Positions 16,283 through 24,654 of a stretch of 64,000 nt of DNA are shown in pieces. The stretch spans positions 4,836,001 to 4,900,000 of the forward strand of contig CP119311.1 in the NCBI GenBank assembly GCA_029202545.1. The letters run 5' to 3'. Below the pieces are notes generated by a model. It did no database searches. It had not been told where the DNA came from and saw nothing but the letters and a program-made list of their open reading frames with translations. The position numbers and the translations under genes were made by a program. Each line of letters opens with the position of its first letter. Position 1 is the first letter of the stretch. This DNA is from Candidatus Pseudobacter hemicellulosilyticus (lineage in GTDB: Bacteria; Bacteroidota; Bacteroidia; Chitinophagales; Chitinophagaceae).

Positions 16283-17572
16283 TTATCTTTTCAGCCGGTA
16301 CTTCTTATTTACTTTGGGGCTGTTGAAATATTCATTCAGCTCTTCTTCCGTCATATCGTTCACGTCCAGCACCGGGATATCGATCAGCTGCACCTGTACC
16401 GCTTTCATTTCTTCCTTCAACCGCTGTGTTTTCCGGGCAATTTCAGGATCTCTTTCCCCTACAAGGGGGTTCTCCCGGAGGATATATTCCAGTCGCTTAA
16501 TAGAAGTGCGTACCAGGGAGGCCTGGTTCTGGTCGGACACTTTTTGTGGCGCTACCGCTTCCTTGATGGGCACCAGGGTTACACCTACGCTGGGCATTAC
16601 CTGGCCAACCTGTTTATTATTGGCGTCAGAGGAGGCAACCAGGATGCTGCCGGTCAGGGCTGTGACGGAACTGGTGATATCGAAGGTGGTGCGGGTACTC
16701 TTTACTCGTTTCACGCTTTTATCCAGCTGCAGGAAAGCATATTTCAGCTGCATGGAATAAGTGTTCATGACCCGGACCTGGGTATTGTATTCCTGTACGG
16801 CTAATGGATAATTGAGCGCATCCTTTACAATGATCCTTACCACCGCGGTGTCCCGGACGCTGAACTTGTTGGAGCCAACAAAGCTCAGGTTAACGATCCG
16901 CACTTTGGCAGAGTCAGTCTCTTTGACAAAATCAAAGGGAACGGCCCAGATGAAATCATCATCGCACTTTTTAATGGTGGTGGTCTTCATGGGCAGATTG
17001 GCGAAGAAGGTAATGGTCTCAATAGGGAAACTACCATAATCGCACTGCACTTTGAAGGCTACGGTATCTCCTTCCTCAACCGTCAGTACGGAACTGACCG
17101 AAGGTTTTACGCGGGAGGGGATGATCTCCGTATTATAAAATAACATGGAGAACACAGTATCTACCCGGTCCGTAGGATCATCCAGGTTCTGAACGCCCAC
17201 ATTGACCTTGTATTCCTGGTCGTATTTAAGTCGGCCGGACAGAAAATAGGATTTCTCCACTTTAAAGGTGAGCGTGCCATTGTCCTTATTGATCCGGAGA
17301 CCTACAGGGGTATTACGGAGGTACCAGTAATACTTATCAGGGTTCTTGTTGATCTCCAGCTTATAAATAAGCGTGGAGTCCACTGGTAACGTGAAATAAG
17401 GGTTGAGGTTCTTGATACGAAGTACTATTTCACTGGAGTCAGGCACTACAGGAATAGAATCAATCGATTTCTGCAGGGTATCGGCACGATGATGGGGATC
17501 CTGCGCTTCTGCCCGTGCAAAATAACAAATCAAGATAGTTACTACTATGATCGCCTTGCCAAAACGGTTCAT
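16283..17572 (-). CDS. Secreted protein of unknown function with Ig/cadherin-like strands
   Basis: About 429 residues from the ATG at 17572 (a second ATG lies 6 bp upstream). A signal peptide (FGKAIIVVTILICYFARAEA) is followed by beta-rich segments such as PVGLRINKDNGTLTFKV and LTVEEGDTVAFKVQCDYG, which look like Ig- or cadherin-type domains. The last ~80 residues are charged helix (RTSIKRLEYILRENPLVGERDPEIARKTQRLKEEMKAVQVQ) and end in NKKYRLKR. No T9SS tail, lipobox or enzyme motif is visible. I do not recognise the family. It has its own terminator. Confidence 0.75.
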   Translation of the reverse strand: MNRFGKAIIVVTILICYFARAEAQDPHHRADTLQKSIDSIPVVPDSSEIVLRIKNLNPYFTLPVDSTLIYKLEINKNPDKYYWYLRNTPVGLRINKDNGTLTFKVEKSYFLSGRLKYDQEYKVNVGVQNLDDPTDRVDTVFSMLFYNTEIIPSRVKPSVSSVLTVEEGDTVAFKVQCDYGSFPIETITFFANLPMKTTTIKKCDDDFIWAVPFDFVKETDSAKVRIVNLSFVGSNKFSVRDTAVVRIIVKDALNYPLAVQEYNTQVRVMNTYSMQLKYAFLQLDKSVKRVKSTRTTFDITSSVTALTGSILVASSDANNKQVGQVMPSVGVTLVPIKEAVAPQKVSDQNQASLVRTSIKRLEYILRENPLVGERDPEIARKTQRLKEEMKAVQVQLIDIPVLDVNDMTEEELNEYFNSPKVNKKYRLKR

Positions 17573-17622
17573 TAGCATAGTGTGCTGTTAATAATCGTGG
17601 CCGAAGTTAATACATTACCAAT

Positions 17623-17654
17623 AAAAAAACCATCCCGGAAAATACCGGGATGGT
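17623..17654 (-). terminator. Minus-strand terminator below the HSP20 gene
   Basis: ACCATCCCGG at 17629-17638 and CCGGGATGGT at 17645-17654 form a perfect 10-bp stem. The A-run at 17623-17629 reads as seven T on the minus strand. It lies 140 bp beyond the HSP20 stop codon, which is an unusually long 3' region. Confidence 0.88.
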
Positions 17655-17794
17655 GCTTAAACCAAATCCAACTGATGCACCTGCTGAAGCGCCCCACGAC
17701 AGACCTCAGTTTCAATGGACACAGAGCGCTGGCAGGTACTATAAAATAAACCAAAAATTTAGCTTTTTTGTGACATCCAGCCGTTTAGCAACGG

Positions 17795-18229
17795 TTATTG
17801 AATGCTGATCTGCTTGCTGGCAGGCTTGTTCTGTTCCCTTTTAGGCAGGTGCAGTTTCAGTACGCCGTTCTCATACCTGGCCTGGATATTTTCTACATCT
17901 ACATTTTCATCCAGGTGGAAACTCCTTTTGAAGCTGCGGTGTACAAATTCCCGGCGAACGGTTTTGTACTCCTCTGTTTTATTGTCTTCCTTTTTCTCAA
18001 AGGAAACGGTGAGCAGACCATCTTCCACTTTCAGCTGGAAATCGTCCTTGTTCAAACCGGCTGCGCTCAGCTCAAGATGATAAGCATCGGCGGTTTCATG
18101 GATATTCACTGGCGGAACATGAAAGCTGGGATCTTTCCAGGGATTGGTCCATGCGCCGGGGAACTGGTTGAACAGCTCATCAAACAGGGAATTGCTAACG
18201 GGTCTGTTGTTGAATTTTACGAGTGCCAT
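17795..18229 (-). CDS. HSP20-family small heat-shock protein
   Basis: A 144-residue alpha-crystallin-type chaperone starting at 18229 (MALVKFNNRPVSNSLFDELFNQF), the usual Bacteroidota HSP20 start. The longer upstream frame has no supporting features. The alpha-crystallin domain spans about residues 40-135 (VNIHETADAYHLELSAAGLNKDDFQL...YENGVLKLHLPKRE), with the conserved GVLxLxLPK motif. The C-terminal ISIQ supplies an I-x-I-type tail used in oligomer assembly. It holds unfolded proteins in a refoldable state. Confidence 0.95.
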   Translation of the reverse strand: MALVKFNNRPVSNSLFDELFNQFPGAWTNPWKDPSFHVPPVNIHETADAYHLELSAAGLNKDDFQLKVEDGLLTVSFEKKEDNKTEEYKTVRREFVHRSFKRSFHLDENVDVENIQARYENGVLKLHLPKREQNKPASKQISIQ

Positions 18230-18471
18230 AATTGTATACTTTTTTAGGTTTTTTGAATTTGTGCTACGCAGGTACCTGATCAAACGGCGTACCATTGGGC
18301 CAGAACAGGCATAAAGCTGCCCTGCCGGCAGGAAAAGCCCGCCAAAAGAAGACATATTGACATGCTCTCTTAAAAACAACAGACAGAATGACTGCAAGGG
18401 GATTATCCGGAGGTCAAATCAACCTTTTTCTATAGTTTTACGTTTCTATAGGTGAATCAAAAAAATACCAA

Positions 18472-18885
18472 ATGTATCCGGCAGAAATAGTTATACCGAT
18501 GAAAGAAGAGCTGACCGATAACGGTTTTACAGAGCTCCTGACGCCCACTGATGTAGACGCCCAGCTGAAAAAAGAGGGCACATCCCTGGTCATGATCAAT
18601 TCCGTTTGTGGCTGCTCGGCGGGTTCCGCCCGTCCCGGCGTGCTGATGGCTGTAACCAACAGTGCCAAAAAACCGGATTTCCTGACCACCAGCTTTGCCG
18701 GCTTTGATATTGACGCCATCAATAAATTACGGGAGCACCTGCTGCCGTATCCTCCTTCTTCTCCTGCTATTGCTTTGTTCAAGAACGGAGAACTGGTACA
18801 CTTTATAGAGCGTCACCAGATTGAAGGCCGGCCCGCGCAGATGATTGCGCATAACCTGATCGCCGCGTTCGATCAGTATTGTTAA
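18472..18885 (+). CDS. Bacilliredoxin (BrxA/BrxB, YphP/YqiW family)
   Basis: A 137-residue thioredoxin-like protein with the family CGC motif at Cys46-Gly-Cys48 (NSVCGCSAGSARPG). The family removes bacillithiol from mixed disulfides in Firmicutes, and orthologs are common in Bacteroidota, some of which make bacillithiol. Length and motif match fully. It is divergent from HSP20, fitting a shared stress theme, and is closed by its own terminator. Confidence 0.93.
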   Translation: MYPAEIVIPMKEELTDNGFTELLTPTDVDAQLKKEGTSLVMINSVCGCSAGSARPGVLMAVTNSAKKPDFLTTSFAGFDIDAINKLREHLLPYPPSSPAIALFKNGELVHFIERHQIEGRPAQMIAHNLIAAFDQYC

Positions 18886-18926
18886 TTGGAATTTTGCTGA
18901 CTAATTCAGCTTTGTTCATAGTGATG

Positions 18927-18953
18927 ACCCTCCCAGTCCTGGGAGGGTTTTTA
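18927..18953 (+). terminator. Terminator after the bacilliredoxin gene
   Basis: CCCTCCCA at 18928-18935 and TGGGAGGG at 18940-18947 with a GTCC loop, followed by TTTTTATTT. Confidence 0.92.
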
Positions 18954-19098
18954 TTTATAAGGCGCAGAGCCATTGAGCGGCCCCTCCAACCATTCCTCCC
19001 GTATATAGCGGGGCTGCTCTGAATATTCCCAATGTTTGTGTATCATTGCACCGCAAACCCGTTAACATTAAGAACTACCCGAAATATCGAATTTCAAT

Positions 19099-20400
19099 AT
19101 GTATCCCAATTTATACTATGCCTTCAAGGATCTTTTCGGAATCAACCTGCCCGGTCTCCGGTTCGTAAACTCCTTTGGCTTTTTCGTGGCTTTATCGTTC
19201 CTGGCTGCCGCCTGGGTCCTGACCCAGGAGCTGAAGCGCAAGGAACGCGCCGGTTTGCTGCAGTTCCAGGAAGTGAAGATCATGGTAGGTCAGCCGGCCA
19301 GCCTGGTAGAAATGCTGCTCAATTTTGTCCTGGGTTTTCTGCTGGGGTACAAGATCGTAGGACTTTTCCTGGCTGATGACGCCGTAACAGCCGATCCTCA
19401 GTCGTTCATCTTTTCTTCCGAAGGCCACTGGCCCGCCGGTATTTTCCTGGGTCTGCTCTTTGCCGGTATCAAATGGTGGGAGAAGAATAAACATAAACAG
19501 GCCAAACCAGAAGAACGCAGTATTCGCATCTGGCCGCATGACAGGGTAGGAGACCTGGTGATCTATGCCGCCCTTTTCGGCTTTCTCGGCGCCAAGATCT
19601 TCCATAACCTGGAGAACTGGGACGAGTTCAGCCGCAATCCCATTGAGGCCCTGCTTTCCTTCAGCGGGCTGACCTTTTATGGTGGACTCATCTGCGCCGC
19701 CGCCGCTATTTATTTTTATGCCCGCAAACATAAGATCGGCTTCCGTCACCTTTGTGATGCAGTAGCGCCCGGTCTGCTCATTGCCTATGCCATTGGCCGG
19801 ATCGGCTGCCAGGTAGCCGGAGACGGCGACTGGGGCATTCTCAACAGCGCTTATATCACCCAGAATAATTCCAAAGTAGCCCTGGCAGACAGCAGCACTT
19901 TCCGCAGCGCTGTAGATACTCACCAGGCCTTTTACCTGAAGACATTTAATGTATCCAACGTTGCCGAAGTAGCGCATAGATCAGTCAAGGCGCCCGGCTG
20001 GCTGCCCGACTGGATGGTAGCTTACGCCTATCCGCACAATGTGATCAGCGAGGGCGTACCTATTCCCGGTTGTTCCGAACCGCAGTACTGTCACCACCTG
20101 CCGGTGCCGGTATTCCCCACGCCTTTTTATGAGACCGTGGTCTGCCTGGCTTTCTTCTTTGTACTCTGGGCCTTCCGCAAAAAGATGACCGTTCCCGGCA
20201 CTATGTTCTGCGCATACTTAGTGATCAATGGCGTGGAGCGTTTCTTTGTGGAGAAGATCCGGGTCAATACCAAGTATCACTTCGGTAATTTCCATCCCAC
20301 GCAGGCGGAGATCATCTCCACGCTGCTGGTGATCACGGGCATCGGCCTGTACCTCTACCTTCGTAACAAGGCAAAGGCGGTTCCCGCTACGAAAGCATAA
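19099..20400 (+). CDS. lgt: Prolipoprotein diacylglyceryl transferase, extended form
   Basis: A 433-residue polytopic membrane enzyme that attaches diacylglycerol to the lipobox Cys of prolipoproteins. The Lgt signature is at about residues 230-245 (YAIGRIGCQVAGDGDWG, with the conserved Arg234). LTFYGGLICAAAAIYFYARKH and PTPFYETVVCLAFFFVLW are further conserved segments. It is about 140 residues longer than typical Lgt (~280-300). Extra length lies in a charged N-terminal part with additional hydrophobic segments and a periplasmic loop around residues 255-335. At least four lipoproteins in this window would be its substrates. Confidence 0.92.
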   Translation: MYPNLYYAFKDLFGINLPGLRFVNSFGFFVALSFLAAAWVLTQELKRKERAGLLQFQEVKIMVGQPASLVEMLLNFVLGFLLGYKIVGLFLADDAVTADPQSFIFSSEGHWPAGIFLGLLFAGIKWWEKNKHKQAKPEERSIRIWPHDRVGDLVIYAALFGFLGAKIFHNLENWDEFSRNPIEALLSFSGLTFYGGLICAAAAIYFYARKHKIGFRHLCDAVAPGLLIAYAIGRIGCQVAGDGDWGILNSAYITQNNSKVALADSSTFRSAVDTHQAFYLKTFNVSNVAEVAHRSVKAPGWLPDWMVAYAYPHNVISEGVPIPGCSEPQYCHHLPVPVFPTPFYETVVCLAFFFVLWAFRKKMTVPGTMFCAYLVINGVERFFVEKIRVNTKYHFGNFHPTQAEIISTLLVITGIGLYLYLRNKAKAVPATKA

Positions 20401-20429
20401 CAGCACGTTTAAACTTTTACAGCATTATA

Positions 20430-20464
20430 AAAAGGCTGCACCCTTTCCCGGTGCAGCCTTTTGC
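20430..20464 (+). terminator. Terminator after lgt
   Basis: GGCTGCACC at 20434-20442 pairs with GGTGCAGCC at 20450-20458. The flanking AAAA and TTTT extend the stem and supply the tail. Confidence 0.9.
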
Positions 20465-20494
20465 TTTACCAACCGCCATGCAGGGGACTGGCCG

Positions 20495-20965
20495 GTTAAC
20501 CAAAGCATGCATCCAACGCAACAAGTCTTTTTTCACCTCCGGCAGATGAGCCGCAGAAAAGGCAAGGTTCCAGCCCGTTAACCAAAGCATACATCCAGGG
20601 CAACAAGTCTTTTTTCGCCTCCGGCAGATGCGCCGCTGAAAAGGTAGGGTCCCGGCCAGTTAACCAAAGCTTACATCCAGGGTAACAATTCTTTTATCGC
20701 CTCCGGCAGATACGCCGCAGAAAAGGTAGCGGCCCGGCCGGTTAACCAAAGCTTACATCCAGCGCAACAAGCCTTTTTTCGCCTCCGGCAGATGCGCCGC
20801 AGAAAAGGCAGGGTCCCGGCCGGTTAACCAAAGCTTACATCCAGGGCAACAAGTCTTTTTTCGCCTCCAGCAGATGAGCCTCGGAAAAGGCAGGGTCCCC
20901 GCCGGTTAACCAAAGCATGCATTCAGAGCAGCAAGTCTTTTTTCGCCTCCGGCAGATGCGCCGCA
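20495..20965. repeat. Six tandem copies of an 82-bp noncoding repeat
   Basis: GTTAACCAAAGC recurs at 20495, 20577, 20659, 20741, 20823 and 20905, exactly 82 bp apart. Each unit also carries CATCCAG-GCAACAAGTC, TTTTTTCGCCTCCGGCAGATG and CCGCAGAAAAGGCAGGGTCCCGGCC-like segments. The last copy breaks off near 20965. Units differ by scattered substitutions but no indels. The period is not a multiple of three and no long frame crosses it, so it is noncoding. Each unit can form a small hairpin (CGGC AGATGC GCCG). With 20466-20494 and 20966-21060 it fills the 782-bp gap between lgt and the TonB receptor. Confidence 0.95.
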
Positions 20966-21105
20966 GGCCCGGCCCTGGGACCGCTCATCCTAAAGGCAGC
21001 CTATATAAACGATAGACTGTAACGTTTCGATACCCGCCTGCGTCCAATCTCTGTTCCCATAACTTTCCAGTCATCAGTAAAATCAACCATCTAAAACAAC
21101 ACAAT

Positions 21106-21135
21106 GTACTATGCAAAACATAGTACCTACTTTTG
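21106..21135 (+). promoter_or_regulatory. TonB-receptor promoter with a palindromic operator
   Basis: TACTTTTG at 21128-21135 is a full -7 match, 47 bp before the start codon. Immediately upstream, GTACTATG (21106-21113) and CATAGTAC (21119-21126) form a perfect 8-bp inverted repeat with a CAAAA loop, lying in the spacer between -33 and -7. No TTG is found at the -33 position. The layout suggests a repressor site; the shape is like PadR- or TetR-type operators, but no such regulator lies nearby. Confidence 0.6.
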
Positions 21136-21182
21136 AACTGTAATTTAGTAAGCAAAGTATCATTTAATAAAGACCTGCGATC

Positions 21183-23666
21183 ATGAGAAACAAGTTCCTT
21201 ACAACCACCTTATCATTCCTGCTTGGCCTCGCCATGGCCCAGGCCCAACAGCCCGGCAAAGTGTCCGGCAGGATCACCGACCAGCAGCATTCCGCCCTCT
21301 CTGGCGCTACTGTTACCGTCCTCAAAGCCGCCGATTCCGCGGCGGCAGGGGCCGGCCCCACTGACGCCACCGGAAATTATACTATCGGCAACCTGGCGCC
21401 CGGCAAATACCTGCTCCTGGCCTCCGCAGTAGGCTTCCGGAAGAGCTATTCCGCCCCTTTTGAGCTCAGCAGCGCCAAACCTTCCGCCTACATACCCGCC
21501 ATTGCACTGGCAGCCGGCAGCGACGAGCTGCAATCCGTCACCGTTACCGCCAGCAGGCCACTCATTGAACAAAAGATAGACAGGACCGTACTCAACGTGG
21601 AAGCATCCGTCACCAATACCGGCGCCAATGCGCTTGAAGTCCTGGAGAAAGCACCAGGCGTACAGGTGGATAAGGACGGCAACATCAGCCTCAAAGGCAA
21701 ACAGGGCGTTACCATCCTCATTGATGGCCGTCCCAGTTACCTCAGCGGCGCCGACCTGGCCAATATGCTGCGCGGCATGCAGGCATCCCAGCTGGACCAG
21801 GTGGAGATCATGACCAACCCACCCGCCAAATACGATGCGGCCGGCAACTCGGGTATTATCAATATCCGGCTGAAGAAAAACAAACTGAAAGGCTTTAACG
21901 GTAACCTGAGCCTCGGAGCAGGGCAGGGGTTTTATTTCAAGACCAATGAAAGCCTCAGCCTCAACTACCGCAACGGAAAAGTCAACCTCTTCAGCAGTTA
22001 TAGCTTTGGCCGTAACAACAACTATAATGAGATCATCCTTCATCGCCGCTACCGCAACGAGGATGGCAGCACCCGGGCCATTTTTGACCAGGTAGCGCTC
22101 ATGCGCAGACGACAGCAGAACAATAACCTGAAACTGGGCATGGACTATTTTCTTACCAGCAAAACCACTATTGGCATTGTTTTCAGCGGCTATTATAATC
22201 CCCAGAAAAACAGGGCCGATAATACCAGCTATCTCCAGGACCCCAATGGCAAAGTGGACTCCATTGTAGTATCCGAAAACGAACAGCAGGAAAGATATGC
22301 CAATACCAGTGTCAACCTTAACCTGCGCCACCAGTTTGACACTACCGGCCGGGAATTGAACCTGGACCTGGACTATATCCGTTACGCCAATACCAATGAG
22401 CAATATTTCAGCAACCGGATCTACGATCCTTCCTGGAAAGCGAAAATGACGGAGCTGCTGTATGGTGATATGCCATCGGATATCAGCATCGCTTCCGCCA
22501 AACTGGACTATACCCATCCCTTCAGCAAGAAGACCAAACTGGAGACCGGCCTCAAATCCAGCGCCGCCAGCAATGACAGCAAGGCCCGTTATTATACCGG
22601 CGACGGCACCTCACATACCAATACTAACTGGGCGCCAGATTATACCAAGACCAATTTCTTTGACTACAAGGAACAGATCAACGCAGCCTATGTCAGCCTG
22701 AACCATAAACTCAACGAAAAATGGGGCGTCCAGGCTGGTCTTCGCTATGAGAACACGCACTACAAAGGACTGCAGTACGGCAACCCGCAGAAAAACGATT
22801 CTGCTTTCTCCCGGAGCTACAATAGCTGGTTTCCCACTGTTTACCTGAGCTATAATCTCAGCAAGACGCACCAGTTTGGCGCTAATTTCGGCAGGCGTAT
22901 TGACAGACCCGGTTACCACGACCTCAACCCCTTCCTGTTCTTTGTAGATAAATACACCTATGGCTCCGGCAACCCTTACCTGCGGCCCCAGTACAGCAAT
23001 AACCTGGAACTGACGCACATTTTTAAAGGCATGCTGACCACCACCCTTAACTACAGCATCACCAAAGACCTCTTCAACGAGATATTTGAACAGGAAGAGC
23101 TGCCAAACGGAGAAAAAGGTTATGCCACCATTATACGGGAAGGCAATATCGGGAAGAGACAGAATGCAGGCATCTCCATGAACCTGCAGCTGAAGCCAGC
23201 CAAATGGTTCTCCTCCAATTTCTATATCAACTACAACTACACCAAATACACCGGCCGGATGTATAATGAATATATAGACGTGGAAGCAGGCAACTTATTT
23301 TTTAACCTTAACAACCAGTTCAAATTCGGCAAAGTATGGAGCGCTGAACTGAGCGGCTGGTTCCGGAGCAAAGGACTGGATGGACAGATCATGGTGGAAC
23401 CCATGGGCCGGATGGATGCCGGTGTGGCCAGACAGATCCTGAAAGAAAAAGGCAGCCTGAAACTGAATATCCGTGATATCCTTTACACCCAGATCCCCAA
23501 AGGCTATATGAGCTTTGAGCAAACAGACGCCTCGTTTAAAAGTCCCCGTGACAGCAGGGTAGTGAACCTGACCTTCACCTACAGGTTCGGCAAACCGCTC
23601 AAGAATGGCAACAGCCAGCGGCAGCGCAATGTGGAAGAGACCAACCGGGTGAAGTCAGGAGAGTAG
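21183..23666 (+). CDS. TonB-dependent receptor-like outer-membrane beta-barrel protein
   Basis: An 827-residue outer-membrane protein. The signal peptide ends near AMAQAQ. A carboxypeptidase-regulatory-like beta-sandwich follows (residues ~25-110, KVSGRITDQQHSALSGATVTVL). Next come a plug domain (~115-220, VTVTASRPLIEQKIDRTV, TILIDGRPSYLSG) and a large barrel (OMP_b-brl_3 type, ~370-800). It lacks a SusD partner, so it belongs to the outer membrane beta-barrel protein family rather than the SusCD glycan system. The substrate is unknown. Expression is probably controlled by the palindrome over its promoter. Confidence 0.9.
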   Translation: MRNKFLTTTLSFLLGLAMAQAQQPGKVSGRITDQQHSALSGATVTVLKAADSAAAGAGPTDATGNYTIGNLAPGKYLLLASAVGFRKSYSAPFELSSAKPSAYIPAIALAAGSDELQSVTVTASRPLIEQKIDRTVLNVEASVTNTGANALEVLEKAPGVQVDKDGNISLKGKQGVTILIDGRPSYLSGADLANMLRGMQASQLDQVEIMTNPPAKYDAAGNSGIINIRLKKNKLKGFNGNLSLGAGQGFYFKTNESLSLNYRNGKVNLFSSYSFGRNNNYNEIILHRRYRNEDGSTRAIFDQVALMRRRQQNNNLKLGMDYFLTSKTTIGIVFSGYYNPQKNRADNTSYLQDPNGKVDSIVVSENEQQERYANTSVNLNLRHQFDTTGRELNLDLDYIRYANTNEQYFSNRIYDPSWKAKMTELLYGDMPSDISIASAKLDYTHPFSKKTKLETGLKSSAASNDSKARYYTGDGTSHTNTNWAPDYTKTNFFDYKEQINAAYVSLNHKLNEKWGVQAGLRYENTHYKGLQYGNPQKNDSAFSRSYNSWFPTVYLSYNLSKTHQFGANFGRRIDRPGYHDLNPFLFFVDKYTYGSGNPYLRPQYSNNLELTHIFKGMLTTTLNYSITKDLFNEIFEQEELPNGEKGYATIIREGNIGKRQNAGISMNLQLKPAKWFSSNFYINYNYTKYTGRMYNEYIDVEAGNLFFNLNNQFKFGKVWSAELSGWFRSKGLDGQIMVEPMGRMDAGVARQILKEKGSLKLNIRDILYTQIPKGYMSFEQTDASFKSPRDSRVVNLTFTYRFGKPLKNGNSQRQRNVEETNRVKSGE

Positions 23667-23836
23667 CAGCCATCCTGGCGTAACCTGCTGATCACTGAAA
23701 CAGATGCTGCATTAAACAGCAATTAACAGGCAGGCTATTTACCAGGCAGCGCTCTATAGTATTTAATTAATCTGCTTTTAATTCATACTGAGCAATCAGG
23801 GAACACTGTTTGTTTTATTGAATAGTTGGAACACGG

Positions 23837-23862
23837 GCCCTATTTCTATAGGGCTCTTTTTT
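23837..23862 (+). terminator. Terminator downstream of the TonB-receptor gene
   Basis: GCCCTAT at 23837-23843 and ATAGGGC at 23848-23854 with a 4-base loop, followed by TCTTTTTT. It lies about 170 bp after the receptor stop, leaving a long 3' UTR in which I see no gene. Confidence 0.85.
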
Positions 23863-23932
23863 AGGAAATTTTAACAGGCATCGGCGTAACGATTGTAGAT
23901 TTCAGGAGTCATATATAAAAGCAACCTTAACA

Positions 23933-24001
23933 ATGAAAAAGATCATACTCATAGCACTGGTATTAATCTATCTGGTAGGATGCGGCATCTCTTATATGTA
24001 G
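23933..24001 (+). CDS. 22-residue lipoprotein-like micro-ORF
   Basis: ATG at 23933 opens a 22-codon frame reading MKKIILIALVLIYLVGCG followed by ISYM. This is a basic start, a hydrophobic core and a lipobox-like LVGC, with only five residues left after the cysteine if processed. It stands alone between two strong terminators (23837-23862 and 24081-24116), implying its own transcript. It resembles entericidin-like mini-lipoproteins in layout only. No good promoter was found upstream. Confidence 0.5.
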   Translation: MKKIILIALVLIYLVGCGISYM

Positions 24002-24080
24002 ATCAAAAAAAATACTATCGAATAAAATATACTTTAAGCAGTCATACAGTTTTTCTCATAAGCAGTTAGTTTTGGTTACC

Positions 24081-24116
24081 GGGCTTCCATTTCCATGGAA
24101 GCCCTTTTCCTTTTTT
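24081..24116 (+). terminator. Terminator after the micro-ORF
   Basis: GGGCTTCCAT at 24081-24090 pairs with ATGGAAGCCC at 24095-24104 around a TTCC loop, followed by TTTTCCTTTTTT. Confidence 0.93.
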
Positions 24117-24136
24117 ATGTAAATGTTAAATTCCAT

Positions 24137-24144
24137 TAGATTTG
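24137..24144 (+). promoter_or_regulatory. -7 box of yajQ
   Basis: TAGATTTG followed by C is a full match to TAnnTTTGC, 18 bp before the yajQ start codon, so the leader would be only about 12 bases. No clear TTG is seen at -33. Confidence 0.5.
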
Positions 24145-24162
24145 CAGCTTAAATAATGGTAT

Positions 24163-24654
24163 ATGCCCTCATTCGATATCGTTAGCAAGGTAGAGCCGCA
24201 ATCACTGGATAATGCCGTGAATGTGGTGACCAAGGAGATCACTAACCGGTTCGACTTCAAGAACGCCCATGTAGTGATTGACCTCAATAAAAAAGAATTC
24301 AAGATCAATCTGGAAGCCGATGACAACATGAAACTCAGCCAGATCATTGATGTCCTGATCAGCCGGGCCCACAAGCAGGGCATTGCGCCTGAAGCCTTTG
24401 ACATGTCCAAAGAAGCACACCAGAGCGGCAAGTACATGAAACAGGAAGTTTCTGTCCGGAACGGCCTCAAACAGGAAGACGCCAAGAAGATCGTGAAACT
24501 GATCAAGGAATCCGGTCTGAAAGTACAAGCGGCCATTATGGACGACCTGGTACGGGTAACGGGTAAAAAGATCGACGACCTCCAGGCCGTGATCCAGTTC
24601 TGCCGCAATGCCGATCTGGGCCTGGCCCTGCAATATGAGAATATGCGGAACTAA
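24163..24654 (+). CDS. yajQ: YajQ-family nucleotide-binding protein
   Basis: A 163-residue protein matching the family along its length: MPSFDIVSKVEPQSLDNAVN, EITNRFDFKN, KQGIAPEAFDMSKE, AKKIVKLIKESGLKVQAAIMDDLVRVTGKKIDDLQ. The two alternating alpha-beta domains of YajQ are expected. Some members bind cyclic di-GMP and alter transcription; others bind tRNA or nucleotides, so the role here is not settled. The 3' end has a degenerate copy of itself 67 bp downstream. Confidence 0.95.
   Translation: MPSFDIVSKVEPQSLDNAVNVVTKEITNRFDFKNAHVVIDLNKKEFKINLEADDNMKLSQIIDVLISRAHKQGIAPEAFDMSKEAHQSGKYMKQEVSVRNGLKQEDAKKIVKLIKESGLKVQAAIMDDLVRVTGKKIDDLQAVIQFCRNADLGLALQYENMRN

Noticed and set aside
18469..18476. 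TACATTTG on the minus strand as HSP20 promoter
   Set aside because: It is 240 bp from the HSP20 start, overlaps the bacilliredoxin start codon and has no -33 partner; probably chance.
20495..20965. CRISPR array
   Set aside because: The units are contiguous 82-bp tandem repeats without unique spacers, and no cas genes are nearby.
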